From assembly GCA_031286695.1 (NCBI GenBank), contig JAITTY010000017.1:124001-188000 (forward strand): a stretch of DNA of 64,000 nucleotides, given 5' to 3'. The notes under the pieces are model-generated. The model worked only from the letters and a program-made list of their open reading frames with translations. It did no database searches and was not told the origin of the DNA. The stretch is from Sphingobacterium sp. (lineage in GTDB: Bacteria; Bacteroidota; Bacteroidia; Sphingobacteriales; Sphingobacteriaceae). Position numbers and translations under genes: made by a program. Below, piece by piece: positions 25,375-34,619 of the stretch (position 1 is the stretch's first letter; each line of letters starts with the position of its first letter).

Positions 25375-26750
25375 TGATGTCAAACATTGCAACAACATAT
25401 TATCCTCAATCTGGAAGTTTGGTCATTTTAGGCGCCGGCGAAAGCGGTGTTGGAACGGCTATTCTTGGAAAAGAAAAGGGATTTGATGTATTTGTGTCAG
25501 ATAAAGGGCTTATTGCAGACCATTATAAGGAACAACTAAAAGCCGAGGGAATAGCTTTTGAAGAAAGTAATCATGATGAAGAACGGATTTTGAATGCTGC
25601 GCTGGTTGTGAAGAGCCCTGGTATTCCAGAGACTGTGCCCTTGGTGGTCGCGTTGAAAGCAAAAAATATACCTGTGATTGCGGAAATTGAATTTGCAGCG
25701 CAGTATACAGATGCAAAATTAATCTGTATCACAGGATCAAACGGGAAGTCTACGACAACCATGCTGACCTACGAGATGCTCAAACACGGAGGCTTAAATG
25801 TCGGACTGGCAGGCAATATCGGAAAGAGCTTTGCGCTTCAGGTAGCTAAAGAAAAGTTTGATTGCTATGTCTTGGAAATATCAAGCTTTATGCTGGATGA
25901 TATGTACCATTTTAGAGCAGATGTTGCTGTTATATTGAATATTACGCCTGATCATTTGGATCGCTATGACCATAAAATGGAAAATTATGTGGATTCAAAA
26001 TTCAGGATGATTCAGAATCAAACGGAGAACGATTATTTTATATACTGCCTGGACGATCCAGAAACAATTAAAGGATTGGAAAGACATCATAGTAAAGGGA
26101 CCTATTTGCCTTTTACACAGGAACAACTTGTTGAATTGGGCGCTTATTTAAATGCCAATAAAACAATAATTATTAATACACCAAATAACGATACATTCAC
26201 TATGAGAGCTGAGGAATTGTCATTGCAGGGGAAGCATAATATTTATAATAGCATGGCTTCTGGGTTAATTGCGAAAGTGCAGGAATTGAGAAATCAAGTG
26301 ATGAAAGAGAGCATGGGTTCGTATGTGAATATTCCACATCGCCTTGAACATGTAGCCTGTATCGGCGGTGTAAATTACATTAACGATTCAAAGGCAACGA
26401 ATGTAAATTCGGTATGGTATGCTTTGGAAAGTTTCTCTACGCCAATTGTATTGTTATTAGGTGGTGTAGATAAGGGAAATGATTACAGTATGCTTGCTGA
26501 TTTGGTCAAAGACAAAGTGCGCGCTATTGTTTGTTTGGGAAAAGATACGGCAGCAATTCATAAAGCATTTGAACAAGATGTGGAGATTATTGTCAACAGT
26601 ACCTCCATGCAAGATGCCGTAGTATTGTCTTCGCATTTGGCGCAAAAAGGGGATACGGTATTGCTATCGCCAGCATGTGCTAGTTTTGATTGGTTCAAGA
26701 ACTATGAAGATCGTGGCGACAAATTTAAAGCTGCAGTCATGGAATTATAA
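25374..26750 (+). CDS. murD: UDP-MurNAc-L-Ala--D-Glu ligase
   Basis: A 458-residue Mur ligase adding D-glutamate to UDP-MurNAc-L-Ala. It has an N-terminal Rossmann-like domain (VILGAGESGVGTA), the ATP loop GSNGKST at residues 121-127, NITPDHLDRY, and the C-terminal motifs INDSKATN and LLLGGVDKG. Length is normal. The start ATG overlaps the mraY stop (TAATGATG), giving translational coupling. Confidence 0.97.
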   Translation: MMSNIATTYYPQSGSLVILGAGESGVGTAILGKEKGFDVFVSDKGLIADHYKEQLKAEGIAFEESNHDEERILNAALVVKSPGIPETVPLVVALKAKNIPVIAEIEFAAQYTDAKLICITGSNGKSTTTMLTYEMLKHGGLNVGLAGNIGKSFALQVAKEKFDCYVLEISSFMLDDMYHFRADVAVILNITPDHLDRYDHKMENYVDSKFRMIQNQTENDYFIYCLDDPETIKGLERHHSKGTYLPFTQEQLVELGAYLNANKTIIINTPNNDTFTMRAEELSLQGKHNIYNSMASGLIAKVQELRNQVMKESMGSYVNIPHRLEHVACIGGVNYINDSKATNVNSVWYALESFSTPIVLLLGGVDKGNDYSMLADLVKDKVRAIVCLGKDTAAIHKAFEQDVEIIVNSTSMQDAVVLSSHLAQKGDTVLLSPACASFDWFKNYEDRGDKFKAAVMEL

Positions 26751-26780
26751 ATGGTGTAACCCAATAAGAGGAGGAAGGAT

Positions 26781-27980
26781 ATGCTACAGAATATAATGTC
26801 TAAATTGAAGGGTGATCGATGGATATGGATCATTGTGATTATCTTATCGGGATGGTCACTTTTGGCTGTATACAGTTCGGTAGGTACGTTGGCTTATAAA
26901 GAGGGGAAAGGGACTGAAATGTATCTGTTAAAGCACTTTTCTATTATTGCCATTGGGTTTATCCTGATGTATCTTTCCCATAAGCTGGATTATCGGTATT
27001 ATGCGGGCATATCTAAAATAATGATGGGTATTACAATCCCTTTGTTGTTGTTTACTCTCTTATTTGGTAGTAAAGTGAATGAGGCTAGTCGTTGGTTGAC
27101 TATCCCCGGTATAGGTTTGACCTTTCAAACGTCAGATTTAGCTAAGTTGTCACTTATCGTCTTTCTTGCGCGGATGTTATCCCGGAAACAGGAAGAGATT
27201 AAAGATGTGAAAAAGTCGTTCCTACCCATTATGGGCTCGGTATGTGGTGTATTTATCCTGATTGCCTTGGCCAATCTATCTACAGCATTGATGCTGTTTG
27301 GTGTGAGTGTTTTATTGCTCTTGATCGGTCGGATCAGTTTTAAGCAGATTGCCATTGTTTGTTGTGGTGGAGGAGTGCTACTAATGATGGTCATCTTCTT
27401 TGGCCCTCGTAGGACGACCTATATTAGCCGGGTAAAGTCTTTTTTTCATACTGAAAAAGTAGATAAAACCGTGTCCTTCCAGGATGATAAAAACTATCAG
27501 GCAAATAATGCGAAAATTGCCATAGCAACTGGAGGACTTTTTGGAAAAGGACCGGGAAACAGTGTGCAGCGTAACGTGTTGCCGCATCCCTATTCCGATT
27601 TTATTTATGCGATCATCATCGAGGAGTATGGAACAGTCGGCGGGGTAATTCTGTTATTTCTGTATCTGGCATTTATGTATCGATGTATACGTATTGTCAC
27701 GATGAGTCCCAAAGCTTTTGGTACTTTTTTGGCTGCGGGTCTGGGATTTAGTTTGACGATTCAGGCATTAGCAAATATGGCTGTTGCTGTAGGCTTAGGT
27801 CCAGTTACGGGGGTTCCGTTGCCTTTGGTAAGTATGGGAGGAACCTCGATTTTATTTACGAGTGTCGCCTTGGGAATTATCCTGAGCGTGAGTAGAAATA
27901 TAGAAGAATTAAAAGGTAAAGAGGAATTGGATGAAAAGCCTAAACCCAAAAAAGTGGTGATAGGATCTATTCCGGCATAA
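26781..27980 (+). CDS. ftsW: Lipid II polymerase FtsW
   Basis: A 399-residue SEDS-family membrane protein with about ten helices. It polymerises lipid II into septal glycan with the cognate PBP. Recognisable parts: an early helix with WSLLAVYSS, a large loop with DDKNYQANNAKIAIATGGLFGKGPG, then LPHPYSDFIYAIIIEEYG and the C-terminal LPLVSMGGTSILFT, all typical of FtsW/RodA. The start is preceded by an unusually strong Shine-Dalgarno-like sequence (AAGAGGAGGAAGGAT then ATG), rare in Bacteroidota. A basic cytoplasmic tail (KPKPKKV) ends the protein. Confidence 0.96.
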   Translation: MLQNIMSKLKGDRWIWIIVIILSGWSLLAVYSSVGTLAYKEGKGTEMYLLKHFSIIAIGFILMYLSHKLDYRYYAGISKIMMGITIPLLLFTLLFGSKVNEASRWLTIPGIGLTFQTSDLAKLSLIVFLARMLSRKQEEIKDVKKSFLPIMGSVCGVFILIALANLSTALMLFGVSVLLLLIGRISFKQIAIVCCGGGVLLMMVIFFGPRRTTYISRVKSFFHTEKVDKTVSFQDDKNYQANNAKIAIATGGLFGKGPGNSVQRNVLPHPYSDFIYAIIIEEYGTVGGVILLFLYLAFMYRCIRIVTMSPKAFGTFLAAGLGFSLTIQALANMAVAVGLGPVTGVPLPLVSMGGTSILFTSVALGIILSVSRNIEELKGKEELDEKPKPKKVVIGSIPA

Positions 27981-27993
27981 TAATAAATTAAGC

Positions 27994-29097
27994 ATGGCAA
28001 TTCGCGTAATTATCAGTGGTGGTGGGACCGGAGGACATATCTTTCCGGCGATTTCAATTGCAAATGCGTTGAAGGCAATGGATCCTGCAAATGAAATTCT
28101 ATTTGTTGGTGCCAATGGCCGGATGGAAATGGATAAAGTGCCGGCTGCGGGATATAAGATTGTTGGACTCGATATTCAGGGGATAAATAGAAAGCAGCTG
28201 TGGAAGAATATCTTTTTGCCGTTTAAGCTTATGAAAAGTTTAAATAAAGCAAAGAGCATAATTAAGGATTTTAGACCGGATGTGGCTGTTGGTGTAGGTG
28301 GTTTTGCCTCTGGACCTTTGTTAATGATGGCTAATAAATTGGGGGTGCCAACCGTTGTGCAGGAACAAAATTCCTATGCAGGTGTGACCAATAAAAAAGT
28401 TGGGGCAAAGGCAGCAAAAATATGTGTAGCCTATGAAGGGATGGAGCAATTTTTTCCTGCTGAGAAAGTATTGCTCACGGGCAATCCAATAAGACGAGAG
28501 TCCATTGCGATAGCGGGAAAAAGAGAAGAGGCTCTAGCGTTCTTTGAGTTAGATCCACACAAAAAAACAATTTTGATACTCGGAGGTAGTCTGGGTGCTA
28601 AAACATTAAATGAAAGCGTGGTTGCTTACCTGAATGAATTAAGGGGAGAGGAAGTGCAGCTGATCTGGCAATGCGGTAGTTTCTACGTTGAAAAGTTACG
28701 TGAGGAGTTAATTGGGGAGCTTCCGGACAATGTCAAGATGATGGCCTTTCTGCAGCATATGGATTATGCCTATGCCGCTGCCGATTTAATTATTAGTCGG
28801 GCGGGGGCAGGGACGATTTCTGAGCTCTGTGTGGTTGGTAAACCTGTCATCCTTGTGCCTTCACCCAACGTTGCTGAAGATCATCAGACCAAGAATGCGA
28901 TGGCATTGGTCAATAAAGATGCTGCATTGTTGGTTAAGGATAGTGATGCGAAAAAAGACTTGGTGCCTGCTGCTTTAAATTTATTAAATGAAGCCGATCA
29001 TGTCGCGCAATTAAGTGAAAATATTAAAAAACTCGGTAAGTTGAATGCTGATGTGCAGATTGCTGAGGAGGTATATAAATTGGTAAATAAAAAATAG
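27994..29097 (+). CDS. murG: Undecaprenyl-PP-MurNAc-pentapeptide GlcNAc transferase MurG
   Basis: A 367-residue GT-B glycosyltransferase that turns lipid I into lipid II at the inner face of the membrane. The N-terminal loop SGGGTGGHIFPAISIA and the second-domain loop LILGGSLGAKTLN bind the lipid diphosphate and UDP-GlcNAc. ISRAGAGTISELCVVGKP near residue 265 is the family's signature in the C-terminal domain. Length is normal. It lies 13 bases after ftsW and 9 bases before murC. Confidence 0.97.
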   Translation: MAIRVIISGGGTGGHIFPAISIANALKAMDPANEILFVGANGRMEMDKVPAAGYKIVGLDIQGINRKQLWKNIFLPFKLMKSLNKAKSIIKDFRPDVAVGVGGFASGPLLMMANKLGVPTVVQEQNSYAGVTNKKVGAKAAKICVAYEGMEQFFPAEKVLLTGNPIRRESIAIAGKREEALAFFELDPHKKTILILGGSLGAKTLNESVVAYLNELRGEEVQLIWQCGSFYVEKLREELIGELPDNVKMMAFLQHMDYAYAAADLIISRAGAGTISELCVVGKPVILVPSPNVAEDHQTKNAMALVNKDAALLVKDSDAKKDLVPAALNLLNEADHVAQLSENIKKLGKLNADVQIAEEVYKLVNKK

Positions 29098-29106
29098 ACG
29101 AAGCGT

Positions 29107-30462
29107 ATGAATCTCGATGCAATAAAACAAGTTTACTTGATCGGAATAGGTGGTATAGGCATGAGCGGTCTTGCACGCTATTTTAAGCATTTGGGCTGTG
29201 AGGTGAATGGATATGACCGTACAGAAACTGAGTTGACGAAAACATTGGTCAATGAAGGTATTGCTATATCATATCAAGACGATGTCAATACGATTGATGC
29301 TATTTTCCATGCTCCTACAGCGGAGACATTAGTCATTTTTACTCCGGCAATTCCTAAAGATTCAAAGATTAAAGCTTTTTTTGAATCCCAGGAACATATC
29401 CTCTATAAGAGATCTCAAGTTTTGGGGATCATTAGTGAGAGTAGATTTACGGTAGCGGTTGCGGGTACACATGGTAAAACGACAACTTCTACAATGGTGG
29501 CACATGTATTGAAAGATTCGGGTTACGACTGTTCGGCCTTTTTGGGTGGAATCAGCTCTAACTATGGTACTAATGTGCTTTATGGTAATAATAATACAGT
29601 TGTGGTTGAGGCAGATGAATTTGATCGTTCATTTTTGACGCTTCACCCCAATATCGCAATAGTAACTTCTTCTGATGCTGATCATCTAGACATTTATGGC
29701 GATCGGAGCCATTTGCTTGAATCGTTCCAATTGTTCTTGGATAAAGTTGTTGAAGGAGGTACACGTATTATAAAAAAAGGCCTCGAGTTTAAGGGGCAAA
29801 TCAGTTATTCGGGCCATGAAATCGCTGATGCATATGCTTCCAATGTGCATGTACGTGATGGAGAGTTCTTTTTTGATTACCAAGATACCCATGGGGGGAT
29901 CGATGATATCCATTTGGGCATTCCTGGTATCCACAATGTTGAAAATGCGGTAGCTGCGATTGCAGTGGCACGTTTACTTGGGATTGCAGACGAAGCTATC
30001 AAGAAAGCGTTGACGACATTCAAAGGTGTGAAAAGAAGGTTTGAATATATTGTCCGTAGACCTGGAGCAGTGTATATTGATGACTATGCACACCATCCAG
30101 AAGAGCTGCGCGCGTTTTTGACTTCGATGCGGAAATTGTATCCTACGAAAAAATTAAATGTGGTCTTTCAGCCGCACTTATTTACGCGTACACGGGATTT
30201 TGTGGATGGTTTCGCGGAGGTATTGTCCATGGCTGACAAGCTGTTGTTAATGGAAATATATCCAGCGCGGGAGCTTCCTATTGAAGGGATCAATTCGGGT
30301 TGGTTATTGGATAAAATTACGGCAGCGGAAAAACAGCTTGTAACAGCAGAAGAAGTCTTGGAATTCGCACGCGATGAAAAGCCAGAACTAATTGTTACAG
30401 TTGGGGCAGGTGATATTGACAAATTGGTTAAACCGTTACAGGCAATTTTAGAGCATGCTTAA
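29107..30462 (+). CDS. murC: UDP-MurNAc--L-alanine ligase
   Basis: A 451-residue Mur ligase that attaches L-alanine to UDP-MurNAc, the first peptide step. The N-terminal GIGGIGMSGLARY loop (about 13-25) binds the UDP part, GTHGKTT (120-126) binds ATP, and EADEFDRSF and IDDYAHHPEE are further conserved motifs. Length is normal. Its last 8 bases overlap the start of ftsQ. The order murG-murC-ftsQ is the usual one; murB and ddl, which sit here in E. coli, are absent (ddl is at 55.7 kb). Confidence 0.97.
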   Translation: MNLDAIKQVYLIGIGGIGMSGLARYFKHLGCEVNGYDRTETELTKTLVNEGIAISYQDDVNTIDAIFHAPTAETLVIFTPAIPKDSKIKAFFESQEHILYKRSQVLGIISESRFTVAVAGTHGKTTTSTMVAHVLKDSGYDCSAFLGGISSNYGTNVLYGNNNTVVVEADEFDRSFLTLHPNIAIVTSSDADHLDIYGDRSHLLESFQLFLDKVVEGGTRIIKKGLEFKGQISYSGHEIADAYASNVHVRDGEFFFDYQDTHGGIDDIHLGIPGIHNVENAVAAIAVARLLGIADEAIKKALTTFKGVKRRFEYIVRRPGAVYIDDYAHHPEELRAFLTSMRKLYPTKKLNVVFQPHLFTRTRDFVDGFAEVLSMADKLLLMEIYPARELPIEGINSGWLLDKITAAEKQLVTAEEVLEFARDEKPELIVTVGAGDIDKLVKPLQAILEHA

Positions 30463-31291
30463 AAAATTACGTAACATACAATGGAATCGTGTCCTCTACT
30501 TTACACTGTTTTTTATCGGTGTAATTGTTGTCGTCGTGATTATGACTATTGTGGGTAAACGTGATGAGCAGCAGTCCTGTAAAGATATTAAGATTGTCAT
30601 TGAAGGTACAGAAGCCTTTATTGATCAGGCGGATATCTCTAAGTTAATAGAACAGAACTATGGTAGTTTCGTGGGGAAGAAAGTCAATGGAATCCCCTTT
30701 CAGAAGGTTGAAAAAACCTTACGTAAATTACCTTATGTTTCCGATGCCAGTATACATGCCGATATGGATGGTACGATCAGAATTAACATTAGTCAGCGCG
30801 AGGCTGTCATGCGGGTTATCAACAAAAATGGAAAGGAATTTTATGTGGATCCCAAAGGATTGAAAATACCGACAACATTGAAGTATATACCTCACATTAT
30901 GGTCGCTACAGGTAACATCGCGGAAGGATATAATGAAGCACTGGATACCATATCAACACCTTTAGTTAAGGATTTGGTGAAGGTTGTGGAGTTTATCAAA
31001 AACGACGAATTATGGAGTAATCAGGTGGTGCAGATATATGTGAATTCGGATAAGGATATTGAACTTGTGCCCCGTATAGGGACACAGCAATTGATTGTTG
31101 GATCTGCAGATTCATTGGAACAGAAATTTGAATTATTAAAGACCTTTTATACGCAGATCATGCCAAAGGTAGGTATAAATGCTTATGGTGTCGTCAACGT
31201 GAAATATGGAGGTCAGATCATCTGCGAAAAACGTGGAAACTGGAGTTTTTCGGATGATCAAACAAAAAAAGTAGCAAATAATACATTATAG
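30455..31291 (+). CDS. ftsQ: Cell division protein FtsQ
   Basis: A 278-residue bitopic protein. A short cytoplasmic end is followed by one helix at about residues 14-32 (VLYFTLFFIGVIVVVVIMTIV). A POTRA-like region (about 45-115, IVIEGTEAFIDQADISKLIE) and a beta-rich FtsQ domain follow. The order in the cluster (murC-ftsQ-ftsA) supports the name, since sequence similarity is weak across phyla. It connects early and late division proteins and binds FtsL/FtsB. The start codon lies inside murC (8-base overlap), so translation is coupled. Confidence 0.88.
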   Translation: MLKKLRNIQWNRVLYFTLFFIGVIVVVVIMTIVGKRDEQQSCKDIKIVIEGTEAFIDQADISKLIEQNYGSFVGKKVNGIPFQKVEKTLRKLPYVSDASIHADMDGTIRINISQREAVMRVINKNGKEFYVDPKGLKIPTTLKYIPHIMVATGNIAEGYNEALDTISTPLVKDLVKVVEFIKNDELWSNQVVQIYVNSDKDIELVPRIGTQQLIVGSADSLEQKFELLKTFYTQIMPKVGINAYGVVNVKYGGQIICEKRGNWSFSDDQTKKVANNTL

Positions 31292-31316
31292 TAATACAGC
31301 AACAATACAGGAAATT

Positions 31317-32693
31317 ATGAACTCAAAGGCAGCAGAAATTGAAAGAGAAAACCCAATTATCGTGGGACTCGATATTGGTACTACCAAAATTTGTGTTACG
31401 GTTGGGAGACGTAGCTCAGGAAACAAAATTGAATTATTAGGTGTGGGGAAAGCTGACTCTGCCGGTGTAAGCCGTGGAGTAGTTGCTAATATCCAGAAAA
31501 CTGTGGGAAGTATTTTAGAGGCTGTTGAGATAGCCGAAGCACAGTCCAATGTGGATATTAAAGTGGTGAATGTGGGAATTGCTGGCCAACACATCAAAAG
31601 TATTCAACACCGGGGAATATTTACCAAAACCGATGGTGACGATGAAATCATTCGACGCGATATCGAACGACTGATTTCGGATATGTATAAACTGGTACTG
31701 CCTCCAGGAGAAGAAATTATACATGTTTTACCACAGGAATTTACGGTAGATAACGAACCGGGGATTCGCGAACCAATCGGTATGGCAGGGCGTCGTATTG
31801 AAGCAAATTTCCATATTATATCGGGACGTGTAACAGATATTAAAAACATCAAAAAATGTATTGATAATTCCAATCTGGAAGTTGCTGAATTGATTCTCGA
31901 ACCTTTAGCGTCTTCCGAAGCTGTATTGGATGAAGACGAAAAAAATGCTGGTGTTGTATTAGTAGATATCGGTGGTGGAACCACAGATGTTGCCATCTTC
32001 CATGAAGGAATTATTCGTCACACGGCTGTGATTCCTTTAGGCGGTAATATCGTCACAGAAGATATCCGTCAGGGCTGTTCTGTTTTGCGCTCCCAAGCTG
32101 AATTGTTGAAAACTCGCTTTGGATCCGCTTTAGCTGATGAAAACAAAGAAAATGAGGTGATTTGTGTGCCCGGATTGAAAGGTCGTGAGCCAAAAGAAAT
32201 TTCCGTTAAAAATCTAGCTTATATCATTCAAGCTAGAATGGAGGAAATTATTGAGCATGTGTATTATGAAATTAAATCTTCTGGATACGAAAATAAACTG
32301 ATCGGTGGTATTGTGATTACCGGCGGTGGTGCTCAATTGAAACATCTGGTACAACTTGTTGAATATATTACTGGAATAGATTGCCGTATCGGGTTTCCGA
32401 ATGAATATCTTTCTAAGAATGAAGTTTTACCAAAACCGTTGTTTGAAGAATTGAAAAGTCCTTTGTATGCGACAAGTATCGGCTTGTTGATTAAGGGAAT
32501 CCAATCGCATGAGGAAGAGGAAGATAGTCGTAGAGAAATGCACGCCCCATCTAAAAAAGTGCAGGCCGCTACGGTGACGACAAAAGAGGTTTCTGAACAA
32601 CAACAGAAAGAGCAAGGATTATTGTCATGGTTCAAACGTTTTATCAAAGACGGCAATGAAATCGATGATGCAAGTTTTTTAGATAAGAAGTAA
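31317..32693 (+). CDS. ftsA: Cell division protein FtsA
   Basis: A 458-residue actin-fold protein that tethers FtsZ filaments to the membrane. Visible: VGLDIGTTKICVTVG (phosphate 1), VLVDIGGGTTDVAIF (phosphate 2), GGIVITGGGAQLKHL (adenosine), and the 1C subdomain SHS2 region between about 85 and 170. The C-terminus, after a polar linker, ends with LLSWFKRFIKD, a good amphipathic membrane-targeting helix, then a short acidic tail. The tail beyond the helix is slightly longer than in E. coli. The gene ends where the ftsZ upstream repeats begin. Confidence 0.96.
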   Translation: MNSKAAEIERENPIIVGLDIGTTKICVTVGRRSSGNKIELLGVGKADSAGVSRGVVANIQKTVGSILEAVEIAEAQSNVDIKVVNVGIAGQHIKSIQHRGIFTKTDGDDEIIRRDIERLISDMYKLVLPPGEEIIHVLPQEFTVDNEPGIREPIGMAGRRIEANFHIISGRVTDIKNIKKCIDNSNLEVAELILEPLASSEAVLDEDEKNAGVVLVDIGGGTTDVAIFHEGIIRHTAVIPLGGNIVTEDIRQGCSVLRSQAELLKTRFGSALADENKENEVICVPGLKGREPKEISVKNLAYIIQARMEEIIEHVYYEIKSSGYENKLIGGIVITGGGAQLKHLVQLVEYITGIDCRIGFPNEYLSKNEVLPKPLFEELKSPLYATSIGLLIKGIQSHEEEEDSRREMHAPSKKVQAATVTTKEVSEQQQKEQGLLSWFKRFIKDGNEIDDASFLDKK

Positions 32694-32744
32694 GTTTTCC
32701 ACAATAGTTGAAGTTTTCCACAATTTCACAAATGTGGAAAACTT
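32692..32744 (+). promoter_or_regulatory. Three DnaA-box-like repeats between ftsA and ftsZ
   Basis: AAGTTTTCCACAAT occurs twice as a direct repeat (32692 and 32711, period 19). A third copy, inverted, reads TGTGGAAAACTT (32733-32744). Copies two and three form a 12-bp inverted repeat with a 10-base loop, followed by TTTTG. TTTTCCACA fits the relaxed DnaA consensus TTWTNCACA. The element overlaps the ftsA stop. The remaining 90 bases to ftsZ hold no clear promoter. Confidence 0.55.
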
Positions 32745-32833
32745 TTGTTGAAATTATATTATTATTACATTACATATAGTGGGTTTGATTCGGTTTGATA
32801 TCATCTTCATTGTAAGTTAAATAGGGATAAGTT

Positions 32834-34531
32834 ATGTCAATACAGTTTGAAATGTTAAAAGAACAATCTTCAATAATCAAGGTTATTGGGGTTGGTGGTG
32901 GTGGCGGCAATGCCGTAAACCACATGTATAAGCAAGGAATTAGTGGGGTAGATTTTATCGTGTGTAATACTGATGCGCAGGCATTGGAATTGAGCCCGAT
33001 CCCAAATAAAGTTCAATTGGGGATAAGTCTAACCGAAGGTATGGGAGCAGGAGCTGATCCTGATGTAGGTGAAAATTCAGCTATCGAAAGTATTGAAGAT
33101 ATCAAACGTATGTTGGGTACCAACACCAAGATGTTGTTTATTACAGCTGGTATGGGCGGTGGTACTGGTACTGGGGCTAGTCCAGTATTGGCGAAAGCTG
33201 CCAAAGAATTGGGTATTTTAACTGTTGCGATTATTACTACACCATTTACGTTTGAAGGTAAACGTCGTCGTTCACAAGCGGAAGAAGGGCTTTCTGAATT
33301 GCGTAAATATGTAGATTCTTATCTTGTGATTTCAAACGACCGCCTTCGCGAAATCTTTGGTAATTTAACGATGACTGCGGCTTTTGCAAAAGCAGATGAT
33401 ATATTGACCACTGCGGCAAAAGGTATCGCCGAAATTATAACTATCCCTGGTTATGTAAACGTCGATTTTAAAGATGTTCGCACGGTTATGAACGATAGTG
33501 GTGTTGCCATTATGGGAAATGCAATTGCAGAAGGTGAGGATCGTGCACTACGTGCGGTGGAAGGAGCTTTAGCTTCGCCATTGTTGAAAGACAACGAGAT
33601 TGAAGGTGCTCGCTATATTTTATTAAATATTACTTCTGGAACGAAAGAGGTAACTATGGATGAGGTTGCGATCATTACGGATTACATTCAGGAAAAAGCT
33701 GGTTTGTCAGCTGATTTAATCTGGGGTAACTGTATTGATGAAAACTTTGAAGACGAATTGTCGGTAACAATTATTGCCACTGGTTTTCAAACATCTGAAG
33801 AACGTGATAAAGAACGTGAAAATACAAAGGTGTCTATGCCCTTAACCGCTGAACCGGCTAATTCTTTTATCAAACCTGTTTCTCAGGTAGCACCAAGAGA
33901 AGTTCCAGCTACGAATAGTTTCGTAACTCCGGTTCAACGTGTGGATACACCAGCACCTTCTACAAATACTTCAACTCCAAATAATTTGCAATCTGACTTG
34001 TTCACTTCACCAAGAAATGCGGTACAACAACAAGTAGCTGTTGAGGAGCCACAAGTGATACGTCATGATTTGGGTTTTGATGGTGGTTATGAAGAAGAGA
34101 CTTCATTTGGAGATAGTGATTTTCAATTGAAAACTTCGCCATCTGTGTTTCAATTCCAGATGCCAACAGTTTTTGATTCTTACACAGCTCCTTCTGCATC
34201 GGCATATGAAGAGAAACCTACCTTTTCATCAAGCACAACAAATGAGCAAGTAGAGGTTCCTCAAGTGGAAGAAGAACAGGTTTCGTTTGAAGATCAGTTG
34301 GTCCGTACCAAAGAACGCATCTTACGTCTTAAGGAATTGAGCATGAAGCTAAAATCCTCTAATGGTCTACATGAGTTAGAAAATGAGCCTGCTTATAAAA
34401 GAAAGCAAATGTCGCTGGAAGATACACCACATTCTTCGCAGTCTCAGGTATCGCGTTTTACACTTTCTTTTGAAGATGGAAATACTGAAATCAGACCGAA
34501 CAATTCTTTTCTACATGATAATGTAGATTAG
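32834..34531 (+). CDS. ftsZ: Cell division protein FtsZ
   Basis: A 565-residue tubulin-like GTPase that forms the division ring. The tubulin signature GGGTGTG is at residues 108-114 and the T7 (synergy) loop around NVDFKD at 209-213, so the GTPase core (about 10-325) is complete. A linker of about 225 residues follows, rich in Pro, Thr, Ser, Gln and Glu, much longer than the roughly 50 residues of E. coli. The last part (EIRPNNSFLHDNVD) looks like the lineage's conserved C-terminal peptide for binding FtsA or other partners. Two short helical stretches near 480-500 (EDQLVRTKERILRLKELSMKL) may be interaction sites. Last gene of the cluster, followed by a terminator. Confidence 0.97.
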   Translation: MSIQFEMLKEQSSIIKVIGVGGGGGNAVNHMYKQGISGVDFIVCNTDAQALELSPIPNKVQLGISLTEGMGAGADPDVGENSAIESIEDIKRMLGTNTKMLFITAGMGGGTGTGASPVLAKAAKELGILTVAIITTPFTFEGKRRRSQAEEGLSELRKYVDSYLVISNDRLREIFGNLTMTAAFAKADDILTTAAKGIAEIITIPGYVNVDFKDVRTVMNDSGVAIMGNAIAEGEDRALRAVEGALASPLLKDNEIEGARYILLNITSGTKEVTMDEVAIITDYIQEKAGLSADLIWGNCIDENFEDELSVTIIATGFQTSEERDKERENTKVSMPLTAEPANSFIKPVSQVAPREVPATNSFVTPVQRVDTPAPSTNTSTPNNLQSDLFTSPRNAVQQQVAVEEPQVIRHDLGFDGGYEEETSFGDSDFQLKTSPSVFQFQMPTVFDSYTAPSASAYEEKPTFSSSTTNEQVEVPQVEEEQVSFEDQLVRTKERILRLKELSMKLKSSNGLHELENEPAYKRKQMSLEDTPHSSQSQVSRFTLSFEDGNTEIRPNNSFLHDNVD

Positions 34532-34551
34532 TAGATTCGCTATAAAATAAC

Positions 34552-34580
34552 AAAAAGCCATCCGATCGGATGGCTTTTTT
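34552..34580 (+). terminator. Terminator after ftsZ
   Basis: AAAAAGCCATCC (34552-34563), loop GATC, GGATGGCTTTTTT (34568-34580). It closes the division cluster. Confidence 0.9.
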
Positions 34581-34619
34581 AGTATCTTTAAATACCGATA
34601 TAAGACAACTATATAAGCT

